A DNA stretch of 64,000 nucleotides from positions 50,899,527 through 50,963,526 of the forward strand of contig NC_092345.1 in NCBI RefSeq assembly GCF_963676685.1, in the 5' to 3' direction. Origin of the DNA: Mytilus edulis (lineage: Eukaryota > Mollusca > Bivalvia > Mytilida > Mytilidae). Positions 39,501 to 51,000 of this stretch are shown piece after piece. The notes under the pieces were generated by a model. The model did no database searches. It saw only the letters and a list, made by a program, of their open reading frames with translations, and was not told the origin of the DNA. A program made the translations under genes and the position numbers. Numbering within the stretch: position 1 is the first letter of the stretch; every line of letters starts with the position of its first letter.

Positions 39501-39830
39501 TAGGCCATCAATTTTTGTTAAGAAATTATTATGCAAGATGCAGATCCTCAAGTTTATACAATATGAGATGTCTCCAATTTTCCTTAGATGAACACCAACA
39601 AGCTTCACAAGATATATTTTGTTTGTATCCTTGACCCGTCGCCCATTCAAAGGACCCATGTTTTTAATGAGGTATCCCTGAGTTGGGACCAGGAAGTATC
39701 CATGTTCCTCTGCTAGTCTTATGGTCTCCTCTTCCCTTTGTTTGTAATACTTGTTCATCAGTATGTTTGCTGGCTCTTTTAAGGTGTCATGGACCCGGGA
39801 GAACTTCGACCAGTCAGGTATGCTAACCAT
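21568..39830 (-). CDS. LRRIQ3: leucine-rich repeat and IQ domain protein 3
   Basis: Five coding exons on the minus strand join in frame: 39830-39456, 38768-38445, 37856-37729, 23986-23767 and 22890-21568, giving 789 residues (human about 620). The order of parts matches LRRIQ3: leucine-rich repeats from about residue 72 (LVGVHLRKIGDISYCINLRICILHNN) to about 180, an LRR-cap-like VVNSIWSLKALDHYVISDEEI block, an IQ calmodulin-binding motif at about 261-276 (VLIIQRHIRGVLTRKR), then a low-complexity stretch and a long charged coiled-coil from about 540 to 720 ending in ANERIMEAKTRVAQQK, which resembles the C-terminus of human LRRIQ3. The start ATG has a good context (GTCACCATGG). The third intron is 13.7 kb and contains the inverted satellite array; extra exons inside it cannot be excluded, but the phases fit a direct splice. 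Function is little known; LRR/IQ proteins of this type are often linked to cilia or sperm (inference). Confidence 0.85.
24150..24320. repeat. interspersed repeat in LRRIQ3 intron 3
   Basis: GAAATGGGGAATGGG...GAGATAACAACCTGACC...GAAATTCCCGCACC, related to 9440-9720. I recall it as common in mussel DNA. Confidence 0.55.
28625..28700. other. inversion point of the satellite array
   Basis: The last left-arm unit (GGTCTTTGGTAGGGGG) is followed after about 50 bp by the first right-arm unit (TTTTGAAAATTTTACC). The spacer carries GTATGTATAAAACATG and is diverged from both arms. Confidence 0.85.
30160..34560. repeat. higher-order repeat of about 1468 bp in the right arm
   Basis: The rare variant TTTAATAGCCATGG occurs at 30481, 31948 and 33417, that is, every nine monomers. 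Neighbouring variants (a GAATTAAACATACTG form near 30278, 31746 and 33214, and a GGCATATTG form) repeat in the same order. A fourth TTTAATAGCC lies at 36026, sixteen monomers further on. Confidence 0.85.
37070..37215. repeat. GC-richer repeat patch in LRRIQ3 intron 3
   Basis: AAGGATAATTTCG occurs twice (about 37122 and 37187) around a GCTCGCGCTCGAGGGTGCC segment, unlike the AT-rich surroundings. A short AT dinucleotide run follows at 37245-37263. Not coding as far as I can see. Confidence 0.45.
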
Positions 39831-40580
39831 GGTGACTTTTTACTTCAGGCTAGCTCACTGGATTTAACCTATATTTACAAAATTATGAAATTATTACATA
39901 AATAAAATATGACAATGATATTTCAAAATTGTAAAAATATACATGTACCCAGTTTATTATCATTATGATACTTCCTGATTTTAATTAAACATTTCATTGT
40001 GGTCTGTAAAATTGTAGTTCTTTCACAACAATTGTTTGCAATTGCAGATGTTTTAAAGATGTGTATATTATATATATATAAAAAATGTCTTTTCCCTCTA
40101 AAGTATAATAAATAAAGTTGGCATTTTTGCATGTTGTTTTGAATTTTTGAAATAAATGTGTTCCCAGGATCTGTCGATTTTTCCATTTATTTACAGAATG
40201 CAAATTGTGTAAAACAGTTGTAACTATTTTATTTCAACTTGATTGAATGTCCAATTGTACAGGATTTGAAATTATAAGATTGTTCCCAAAAAACTGTTTT
40301 AAGTGTATACATGTGGTCTTTTGATTAATTTATTCAGGGGTGTACAGTGTTGCTTGAATCTTTCGTTGAAGTTTTATATTTTAAACTACTATGGAATTTT
40401 ATATTGGTTTACACTTTTTTTTTCTTGAGCTAGAAAGTATGAAATGACTTAATACAGACTGTGGCTTCTACAGTTTATACAATAAATGGAAACTAGGAAA
40501 AATAATTGATTTTAATTAAGTCAGCTTACTGACATAGAAAAAAAGATGAACAGTTTACCAACAATCCACAAAACACTAAA
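39831..40580. promoter_or_regulatory. upstream region of LRRIQ3
   Basis: AT-rich sequence directly before the LRRIQ3 start. The promoter and 5' UTR must start here. No core element stands out, and no other gene is seen. Confidence 0.3.
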
Positions 40581-41040
40581 TGGGTCAGGATCCCTAATAG
40601 ACCTTGAGATGAGGAACTCAGATGACGTAATTAAAAAAAATATTAGTCCGCCATACAATTGTGGATGCTGTGATTTTAAAAATGGACATAAATGAACAAT
40701 AAGAACTGTTTTATAGAGCTGGTGTGATGAGAAAAGAAAGATGTAGATTTGACCTGAAATAAATTATTAGAAAGGACAATTTTTTCATTGAATTTTATGA
40801 TCAGAATTTTTGGGATTATTTCATGAGGAGACTGACATTTTTCACCATCTTCCGGGGTCCATCAATTTGCGAAAAAAGTAATCTCACTTGCCACCCCGAA
40901 AATTTAACCAGACATGTATAAATGTATCAGCTTCAATATGAGCCATCATACATGTTCAAGTAAACGATATGGACTGAGCAACGGAGGAAAACGTTACCAT
41001 TACGGCCTATGGAGAATTAATTGTAAATGTATACCCAAAT
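40581..41040. repeat. 460 bp direct repeat, copy A
   Basis: Matches 42781-43240 at an offset of exactly 2200 bp; the only difference I see is A at 40935 versus G at 43135. It begins TGGGTCAGGATCC and ends ATACCCAAAT, so the ends read TGGGT...ACCCA as LTRs do. No primer-binding site, polypurine tract or target duplication supports an LTR element. Confidence 0.95.
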
Positions 41041-42780
41041 TAGAAGCTTAATTCCAGAAGTTTTCAGGCTGATTTATGGATGATTTCACCTTGTACACCA
41101 CCGAAAATGATGGTTAGTAGATTTTTATTTGTACCTAGTTATTATAAATGGTTTAAGATAAATATTATTGATAAAGATCAGCAAAAACTCAATGAAACTT
41201 TGCTTTTAAAATGCATTACTGGCACGGGGCTGAACACTTTTTTTAGGCACAATCATCACTTTGTTTACTTCCGAGAGATCCGAAAGGAATTTGTTTACTA
41301 TATTGAAAAAGGCAAGAAACAACTTTTAAATATTATTAAATTGTAAGTAAACATGACATAATATAGTCTTTGTTATGTAATTATCACTTCGGTCTACAGG
41401 AATACCTGATAATCAAGGGAGATAACACACTTCATACGAGTAAAGTGAGATACATCATCGCATGTGCTTTTATCCAATGATTTGACCCCTGGTCAGTAGA
41501 TATCATATGCAAAAAAACAGAAAAAACATGTACATGTTTTAAGAAAATCATGAACTAATATTTTTAATGCGCTTGAGCAAAACAATAGATATTGTCATTT
41601 CTCAGTGAAAAAGGGGGAGGGTCAAACCTTTTTGAAAACAATATTTCTGCACCTATTCAACTATTAAGCTAGTTAGCTACTACCCATTGCTTCTAAAATA
41701 AAAGGTTTAAATGAAGGTGACTAAGCCACAAGGGAGAAGCATTTGTCTTTCTTTGTGATTAAACTTTCAAGAATTAGATTTTTCTCTTTCAATAGTACTT
41801 ATGTATTTAAATCAAATGATAACACAGCCTGAGTAATTTTTTTGTCTTATTTCAGTTCCAGACATATCATTACTTTTTAACCTGAGATGGCAAACTAGAG
41901 GTTTTAAAAAGTCCTGAATAACTGGTAAGCATTTTGCTTTATTAGGCAAGCTCTAAATTGTTTATTTATGGTATTTATGCAATTGAAATTACAGTCGGTA
42001 TGTTAAAAATATGCAAATATGAAAACTGTTGCTATGGTCTTGGTATTAAATGAAAAGGCTTAGTTACAGATCGTTTCGACTCAATATTTCGAGTTAAATC
42101 TTGCGGCAACTGTTTCTCACGTAACACTGCAAACTATATTTAGCTCTATTTTGATCTGTCGTTATTTAATGACGCCATAATACATGTGATGTCACAATGT
42201 TTCCTTTAAAACCTCATGTGGATTTCTCACTAATAAAAGGTTTTCACTGAAATACATGTTAAAAACATTTTGTCTCAAATAGAATTATGTGAAAGGACAA
42301 GTTTTGAAAATTTGCACTATATTGCACTCTAATTATATGATAAAGATGACTTTCCAAGTAGTTAAGAGTGCTTTCCACAGTTTTAAATACCAGATTTCCA
42401 CTAGTAAGAATAATTATTTTGGTGTTGGTTTTTTTTATAAAATCTTCATTTTTGCATAATTTCTCTGTCAAAATGCACTTTAAGGCACAAGAAAATTTTA
42501 TAGAATGCTTTAACAGGGTCTGTGTATTGTAATTAAAGGTTATAATCAGAAGTTTTGTCCTTGTTTTGACTAGTGAAGGTATTCTGGAAGAAATTAATTA
42601 TATAAACACATTGTATTCAAAATAAATGAATATAGCGACGAAAGTGTCATTGCCTTATAGTGCTAAAACAACTTTATTTTTTTTCAGAAATGGACAAAAA
42701 TACACAGATTTATTCAGAATGTTATACCGATGAAGATCACATAAAAATATTTGGAAAAATCAGAAGTATGAATTTCAATA
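41041..42780. other. interval between the two 460 bp repeats
   Basis: About 1.74 kb of AT-rich DNA. It holds an 88-codon frame (41080-41346) without recognisable features, and a splice-acceptor-like TTTTTTTTCAG before a 35-codon frame at 42690. Neither is supported as a gene. Confidence 0.4.
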
Positions 42781-43240
42781 TGGGTCAGGATCCCTAATAG
42801 ACCTTGAGATGAGGAACTCAGATGACGTAATTAAAAAAAATATTAGTCCGCCATACAATTGTGGATGCTGTGATTTTAAAAATGGACATAAATGAACAAT
42901 AAGAACTGTTTTATAGAGCTGGTGTGATGAGAAAAGAAAGATGTAGATTTGACCTGAAATAAATTATTAGAAAGGACAATTTTTTCATTGAATTTTATGA
43001 TCAGAATTTTTGGGATTATTTCATGAGGAGACTGACATTTTTCACCATCTTCCGGGGTCCATCAATTTGCGAAAAAAGTAATCTCACTTGCCACCCCGAA
43101 AATTTAACCAGACATGTATAAATGTATCAGCTTCGATATGAGCCATCATACATGTTCAAGTAAACGATATGGACTGAGCAACGGAGGAAAACGTTACCAT
43201 TACGGCCTATGGAGAATTAATTGTAAATGTATACCCAAAT
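42781..43240. repeat. 460 bp direct repeat, copy B
   Basis: Nearly identical partner of 40581-41040, same orientation. The extreme similarity points to a recent duplication or gene conversion. Confidence 0.95.
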
Positions 43241-43896
43241 AGAAGTTATACATGTACATGTTATATACAACTACAGATTGGGAGACACTAAACTCAACCA
43301 AACAACTAGGTACATTTTGTACATGTACATGTATGAACTCTGGTGCTCTGGATATGCTGGAAGGGTAAGGACTTCCTACTCAACTAGTGACTTCAACTTG
43401 TCATGAGACTTAAATTAAATATAGACTGACTGGTCTCAGGCCAGATCAACTTTGACCCAGATTGACTTGGCCTCATGTGGATATGAAAGCAATTGACATA
43501 AAAGCGATCAACAAGATGCACAAACCTAAAGGTTGAAAAAATTGCAGAATTTTACTAAATGGAAAAATCTGTGGTGCAAATATTCATATAAAATGGCAAC
43601 ATTCCCCCCTAAGACCATATTTCAAATGAGAAGTGAGCACAAAGAATACAAATGTTTGCACCATGACAGAAAATATAGATCTGTTAATCCAAAGTTATAT
43701 TTTTTTCACTGAAAATACACGTTGGACCATATTGCTATTTCAGTATATGGAAATCTACAACACTTGATCTATAAATCTGTGCCACTATACTGATGTTATA
43801 CATCAATGTTACAATCACTTTCCTTTGTGACGTCAAGATATTTTCTATTGTGAATTTAAATAAAATTTTACAGGAACCTTTGTAATGTCAGGCAAT

Positions 43897-44057
43897 ACAC
43901 CTTATCGCTAATCCCGACTGACCCGGCTGCTTGAACTTTTGACGCATACAACAATCACTTTTTCATTGTGGCGTCAGATATTTTGTTTTGTGACGTCAAA
44001 ATTTTATGGGAACCTGTGTGATATTTCAGTAATGGCGGACAAATAGCGATAAGGTGT
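43897..44057. mobile_element. 161 bp MITE with perfect 14-bp ends
   Basis: ACACCTTATCGCTA at the left and TAGCGATAAGGTGT at the right are perfect inverted repeats. The interior has GTGGCGTCAGATATTTTG and GTGACGTCAAAATTTTATGG blocks. A diverged copy in opposite orientation is at 44459-44632, and an end-truncated one at about 43805-43890. Confidence 0.8.
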
Positions 44058-44135
44058 ATGGAGGACAAATAGCGATAAGGTGTATGGAGGACAAATAGCG
44101 ATAAGGTGTATGGAGGACAAATAGCGATAAAGTGT
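44038..44135. repeat. 26 bp minisatellite grown from a MITE end
   Basis: GACAAATAGCGATAAGGTGT plus ATGGAG is repeated 3.8 times (starts 44038, 44064, 44090, 44116). The unit contains the terminal inverted repeat of the MITE at 43897-44057. Confidence 0.9.
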
Positions 44136-44458
44136 ACATGTGTATTGAAGATTGGGGTAATAATAAAACCCGTAAATGAGGATCCTTTCCAACCTGTTAA
44201 AGAGGGTAAGAATGTCCTTAACAGTCAGGCTTCAAACAGTCATGCCCATTTTTGACTGCCATAAGAGTCAAGCAGTCATTTTCCTACTATATATAATACT
44301 ATTATGGCATCAAACTGGTTAAAATTTTATTGTGATTCGTCAAAAAATCCTTATCGTATTTGTCAAAGGTCTAAAATAATTATTTACCGTTTTTTTTTTT
44401 AATTAATCAAACTCAGTCGATTTATAGTCATGCACTTGTAATAACCATTACCCCAATA

Positions 44459-44632
44459 CATCTAATCGCTATTTTCCACCATTAATGAACATCACATAGG
44501 TTCCCTATAAATTTTGACGTCATAATACAAAATATCTGACGACACAATGGAATAGTTATTGTTGTATGACGTCAATAGTTCAAATGGGACAGATTCTCAA
44601 GTCAGCCGGGAAATTTTAGCGATTATAGGTGT
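44459..44632. mobile_element. diverged MITE copy, opposite orientation
   Basis: Reverse complement aligns along its length with 43897-44057 (shared blocks GTCAGATATTTTG, TGACGTCAAAATTT, GGGAACCT, AATAGCGAT). The ends are ATCTAATCGCT and AGCGATTATAGGTGT, so the inverted repeats have decayed. Confidence 0.75.
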
Positions 44633-44963
44633 ATTATTACTCTCATTTAAATTATGGGTTATCGCTTACTTATGTGTACAGACAAGGCAATGCCTGGGAA
44701 AATATCAAAATTTCAACCAAAATCATTGAATAAAAGCAGACTTGCATCTTCATAATGTCACTTCCTTCTCATGTATTATTTCAAAACAAGGTCTTATAAT
44801 ACTTTGTCAGTCATGCGTTTCATTAAGATACAGGATATATTTTAACGCCATAATTTTAATGTAAATAAACTGCCGAATTGCAAGTGTTAAATTTTTTAGG
44901 GGTAGACAGAAAGACAAAAGGGGAATCAAACAATTCACCTTGATCATCTGTACCTTGGCTAGT

Positions 44964-44974
44964 GGCCGCCATTT
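44964..44974 (+). promoter_or_regulatory. YY1-like site in the OGG1 promoter
   Basis: GGCCGCCATTT, 56 bp before the OGG1 start codon, fits the GCCGCCAT core that often lies near transcription starts of housekeeping genes. It contains an out-of-register ATG on neither strand that would compete. Match to a short motif only. Confidence 0.3.
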
Positions 44975-45029
44975 GTAAACGTTGCCCGCAACAACGATAA
45001 ATCTCGCACTGAACGTGAAAGAGAAAAAC

Positions 45030-48000
45030 ATGGCTGCGCCCATGATTGAATCAACTTTCAAGTCATTTATGTGTCCGATGAAAGAATTACGGCTTGATAA
45101 AACACTGGCATGTGGACAGTCATTCAGGTTTACACTTAGCTTAAATCATGTGTTGTTGTTGTTAGTTTTACTGATGTCGTTGTTGCTTCTCAAGGCTTAC
45201 AGAAAAAAGGGGGAGGGAATGTTGTTCATTTTGTTGTTTATGCCAATTATGTTATCAAGTTGTACAGATCCAAGTCGAAATGGTGTCAGTTTCAGAATTC
45301 TTTTGATTTGATTGAGTTTCAATAGAAATTTTAAAATATGCAGACTAGGGCATGGCAGAGGGGGGATAGGAGGGGTCCTGATCCCGAAATCTCAGACTTA
45401 AAAAAACGAAATCCTGAGGTCCCAAATTTAAATAAAGTTAATCCCGATGTCCCAAAATCGGAAAAAAAGGATTCCCGGATCACGAAGGGGTCATTCCCGA
45501 AATCCCGAGCTTAAAAAGACCCGATCCCGGAGTCCCGATAAAGGTCCTATCCCCTCTCATGGCACAGGGTTAGTCTAGTCCAACATCTTGAAAGGCTATT
45601 TTGCATTTTTACTTTGAGGGCTACCTGCGACAATGTTAAGCGTCAAAGAAAAAAATATATTAGCTTTTTGAGATGTCATCATTATTTGGACTAGGGGTTT
45701 ATAGTCCAAATAATTATGACGTCTTGCAAGGGTTTTTTAATTTTTTCCTGGAAAGCCTTCCTAAAATAGCCTAGCTTGCAAGATAGGCAGGACAAATCGC
45801 CCAACTGGCAAATCGCCCCACATCAAATTGCCCCACTTTTGAAAAAATTGCCCCAAACTGGTTTACCAACTCACCCCACTTTTAAAAAAATAGCCCACTT
45901 GTGAAAAGGGTTAAATCCCTTTAATTTTTCTCCTGCATGTGCACCCCACTTAATGAAAAAAGGTAAAATCTAGATTAATATATAATTTTCAGGTCTGCCA
46001 ACTCGCCCCACTTAAAAACGAAAATTTATTAGATTATTGTTATTGACTATGAGGTGGCATGACTCAATTCACCAGGACTTTTCTATTTTTCATAAGTGGC
46101 CGGGGCCCCAGTAAGAGTTGGCAATATTCAATTCATCAGGATTTCTTGGTTTTTCACAAATGGGGCTAGTTGGCATTCACGTCACAGAAATACTGATACT
46201 AACTTCTTTCTGTTTTATTTCAACAAATAGAAAAGAACTACAAAATAGTCTTCCAACACCAAGCCTTCAGGCTCACACCACAAAGTAAGCTATAAAGGGC
46301 CCCAAAATGACTAGTGTAAAACCATTCAAACGAGAAAACATGTTGATCCAAGTTGTTCATATGTATTGATTTTATTTATGAGTGGGACAGGAACAAAGAT
46401 ATACATCTTTTGCATCAAGTTGGGCAATTAGGTATTACTAAAATGCATTAGTATGGGGCGAGTTGGCAGACCTTACATGTGTATTTCATAGGAATTTTTA
46501 CCCTTTTTAAAATTGAGCAAGTTACATTTGTGTATCCAACCTATTTTCAAGTGGGGCGAGTTTGTAAACAAAAGTGGGGCGAGTTGGTGAAAAAGTGGGG
46601 TGATTAGCTGTGGGGCGATTTGTCATGGAGTCTCTTGCAAGAGTTAGACTTCATAATTATTTGCACTAGGCACAGGGTCTGTTTGCCCATTTTTTGGCTC
46701 ACCATTTATACTTTTAATTCACTCAGTTTCTTTATTGTGATGTTATATGTGAAAGAGGATGAAGTCCATTTGATGAAAATTTTCATGTGCAACTTTTACA
46801 AAAAAGTTTGAAGATTTTGGCTAGCTTGAAATTTGAAAAAAGGCAAGACAGGAGTTTTGAGTAAAAAAAAAATGCAGGACGACAATTTCTATATAAACCA
46901 ATAAAAAAAAGGTATGACCGAATAGTGAAAAATAAATAAATGCAGGACAGAAAGAACTCTCCAAAAGAGACCAAATGACACAGAAATTAACAACTATAGG
47001 TCACTGTATGGCCTTCAACAATGAGCAAAGCCCATACTGCATACTCAGCTATAAAAGTTCACACATAAAAATCAAATAGTAGCACCTTTATATTCAATGT
47101 TCTATCTAGTCATGCTGGTATATATAAAGTTTAAATTGAAATTTGACTTCTACCCATATATATTTGATATTTTATTAAGATAGTATAATGAAATGTTATT
47201 TTGAATTTTTGCAGTAAAATCCCTAATGTACATGTATAACAATTCCATTCATACTTAGTTCATTCATGTTATTTAAATTACAATTATGTATTTATGAACT
47301 TTATGAACTTAAAAAAACTTAAAAGGGAAAGAAGGTGGTAACAAATTAAAGTTATAATGCAAAAATAGGCACATACACTGATACAGTATGTACATAGAAC
47401 AATCTTTTTTAAATTATGAATATTTTACAGATGGAAAGAGAATATCCCTGGTACTTGGGTTGGGGTATTAGCAGGGCGAGTATGGAAGCTGAAACAAAAT
47501 GAAAATGAGATCTTTTATACCACTCATAGTAAATCTATTCAACAACCGACCAAGATAGAAAAATGTCCACCAACCAAAAAGCGTAGAAAATTAACCAAAA
47601 TGGGGACAACAGAACAGATGACCAGAACTATTGAAGAAAAACACATTTGTTGTGAAAATATAGGAATTGAAGGTGATAATGAACTCAACATTTTAAGAGA
47701 TTATTTACAGCTCTCTGTTAAACTCCAAGATCTCTATTCACAATGGTCGCTCAACGACCCAAATTTCCGGGAGAAATCTGAAAACTTTCAAGGAGTTAGA
47801 ATGCTTCGTCAGCACCCTGTTGAAAATTTATTTTCATTCATTTGTTCTTCAAACAACCATATATCTAGAATAAGTTCAATGGTAGAAAAATTATGTGAAC
47901 ATTATGGTGAGAAGGTAATAGAACTAGATGGTCAGGCTTATTTTGCCTTCCCGTCTATATCATCGCTGGCAGGTGAAGGTGTTGAAGAAAAATTGAGACA

Positions 48001-51000
48001 GCTAGGTTTTGGTTATCGGGCCAAATACATTAGTTCATCAGCTCGTTACCTCAACGAGAATGGCGGAGAGGATTTTTTATTTAGTTTGAGAGAACAGCCA
48101 TACGAAGAAGCAAAGCAGCAATTAATGAAACTCAATGGTGTAGGTGCTAAGGTATGTTAGATTTTGAATTAGGGAAATTTTATAAAAAAAAATATTGTTG
48201 CATTTGCATTTTAACGCAGATAAGAAAATAAAAAAAGAACTATTTAATTTTGAAACTGAAAAAAATCTTCCTGAAAAAATTAAATGAAAAAAACCATTTT
48301 GTTGCATTTGCATTTGAATGCGGAAAAGAAAAAAAAACATAGCTATTTCATTTAAATACTGTGAACAAAATCTTTTTGATAAAATTAAATGGATGTTTAT
48401 AACTTTTTTGGACGCACAGTAATTGTAAAGTATTAGTTTCATTTTCAGATTGTAAAGAAGTGTGGTTAATAAATGTCAAAAGTGAATTGAAGTATTTTTT
48501 GTACATAAACATTCAGAATCTTTCTCTAGAAGATATTTTTTTTCACACAGGTTACATGTAATTATCGAATAAATCAATGAGGGATAGATTTATCTAAGAA
48601 CAAATTTAAAGATCCTTGTGAATAAACTACACAGAAAATAGCCATTGTATTCATTCAATGGGACAATAGAACAAACAAAAGTTTAAATACCTTGACCAAG
48701 GGGAGAAGACTCTGGAAAACTTTCATTTGTTTTGCATTAATTCAATACTTTTGAATGACTGTTACATGTCAATAAGTAATTTCAGAATTTATATTGCACA
48801 ATTTGCTAATTCAACTAATTTATTCAAAAACAATTAAATAAACATGTATCAGATATTAAATGATCTGATACATATCAAAAGTGCTGTTTTTGAAATATCA
48901 CTTTTTATTTATTTTGTTTTTTATATTAAGGTAGCAGATTGTGTTTGTTTGATGTCAATGGACAAAGCCGGTGCCATTCCAGTCGACACCCATGTGTGGC
49001 AAATAGCAGCAAGAGATTATATACCAAAATTAAAACAGTCAAAATCACTAACAGATAATCTTTATAAAGAAATAGGTAGGGAGAAAAAACACGATATTCT
49101 CTTTCTTTCAATAAGCTGAAAATTTTAATTGCATAAAGTTCAATTCTATATCCCACCACAAAATGCATAAAACATGTAAAATGAAAACACATAAAAGAAT
49201 AACATATATTATTTTTGACGTTTTGAAGACTAAATTACGTCATAATACGCACCATTTTCGTAAAAGAAAAAAACAGTTTTCCATCTTTATTTCTTTTTGT
49301 GGAAACATTATTTACAGCCAAGAAACAACAAAATGATTTAAGAGATGCCTTTTTATATCAATTTACATAATCTGAGTGATTATCTCACCAGATATAAAGT
49401 TATTTCTTGAGTGCACACAAACTTTTCCAATCTATTTTTTTTTTAATTGATGTAAAACAAGGATGATCAAGAAATGTTTCTGAATACGAATTTCGACATG
49501 GCTTGCATAAATGAATACCAAAACATCAGCATATCCTTTAGACTGGAAACTGAGCATTAAACTGTCATTTTCATGAAATTTACTAATTACAACTATAAAA
49601 TATACATATAAGGATTGGAATATTTTTTTTCACAGTTTCAGGGGCTCAACTGGAGTATATGGAACAAGTAGTTCCTTAAAAAATAACAATTTAAATATAT
49701 TCATACACCAAGTATGATATATACATACGCCAATTATTTAGATGCCTGATAACGTAGTGTCCTATCACAGACACCTTGACACATAGACACATCGACATAT
49801 AGACACATCGACACATAGACACATCAACATATAGACACATCGACACATAGACAAATGAACACATAGACACATAGACACATCAATATCGACACATCGACAA
49901 ATTGACATTTTAAATTAATTGTATAAAACACAATACTTCAGAAAGTTAAAAACTATAACATCTTTATTTTTTTCTGTTAAATTGTCACTATCTTTATACG
50001 TAGCCCTATTGGACTTTGACAAAGGCTATTGGGTTAGATAACCCTAAACCCTAACATGAACCCTAACCCTAAATCTTACTTTAACCCAGCTAATCCTTAC
50101 CCCAAATCTAACTTCAACTCTAATCCTAGCCCTAAATCTAACTTTAACGCGGCAATTCCTTATCCCAAATCTTACTTCAACTCTAACACTAACCCTTAAT
50201 CTAACTTTTACCCTAACTCTAATCCTAACTTAGATGGCTATTCGACACAGCCTTAGGCGCTATATTGCTCTTTGATACAGCCTAACGTCGATAGATTGGT
50301 ATTAAACACGGCCAACAGAGTTAGATTGACGTTTGTCACAGCCTACGGCGCTAGACTTCCAATTGACACCGCCTACGGCGCTAGATGTCCAATTTGACAC
50401 AGCCTACGGCGCTAGACTTCCAATTGACACTGACTACTAAGCTTTAATGAACTTTGACAAAAACTATTGGTCAAGATAACCCTAAACCCCAACATGAAAC
50501 CTAACCCTAACTCTAACCCTAACCTTACATTGTTTTTTGACACAGCCTACTGCGCTATATTGCTCTTTGACACAGTCTTAGGCGCTATATTGCCCTTTGA
50601 AATCATAAACCACACACCAGAGACAAGACAACCTTGAATATTTTATTTTTTATAAGTAGATGCCATTAACACAAGTTATTTAGTGTAAATAAGATAATCT
50701 GCCCATTACAAGGGATGAAAATGTGCCTGCTAATTGGTCTCAAATTAGTTAAATGAGAATAAAGCTAGTATACTTGTTAGCAAGTTACCCTTTGGCCAAA
50801 TAGAATTTTGCTGTGAGGTACAATACCTAATTTGATCAACCAGCAAAAATTCTGTTAAGCCAGTGGTTGAAAATTAAAAGAGTTGTTTCTACTCGCAAAA
50901 GTCAGTCATTCTTTCAATCACTTTAGCAATCTGAGAAGTAAGCAAACTAAATCATTCTACAATACTAAATAGTAGCTTTTCAAAAATGAATCTTCAAGGA

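Noticed and set aside
40884..40946. A 20-codon minus-strand frame starting MAHIEAD, present in both 460 bp copies, with a synonymous difference
   Set aside because: One difference has no statistical weight, and no partner exon was found.
41080..41346. 88-codon plus-strand frame between the 460 bp repeats
   Set aside because: No recognisable family, no splice or codon support; length is compatible with chance in AT-rich DNA.
42690..42797. 35-codon frame after a good splice acceptor
   Set aside because: It runs into the 460 bp repeat and stops; no upstream exon identified.
40581..43240. An LTR retrotransposon with 457 bp LTRs
   Set aside because: TG...CA-type ends are present, but no primer-binding site, polypurine tract, target duplication or polymerase frame is seen; kept as a direct repeat only.
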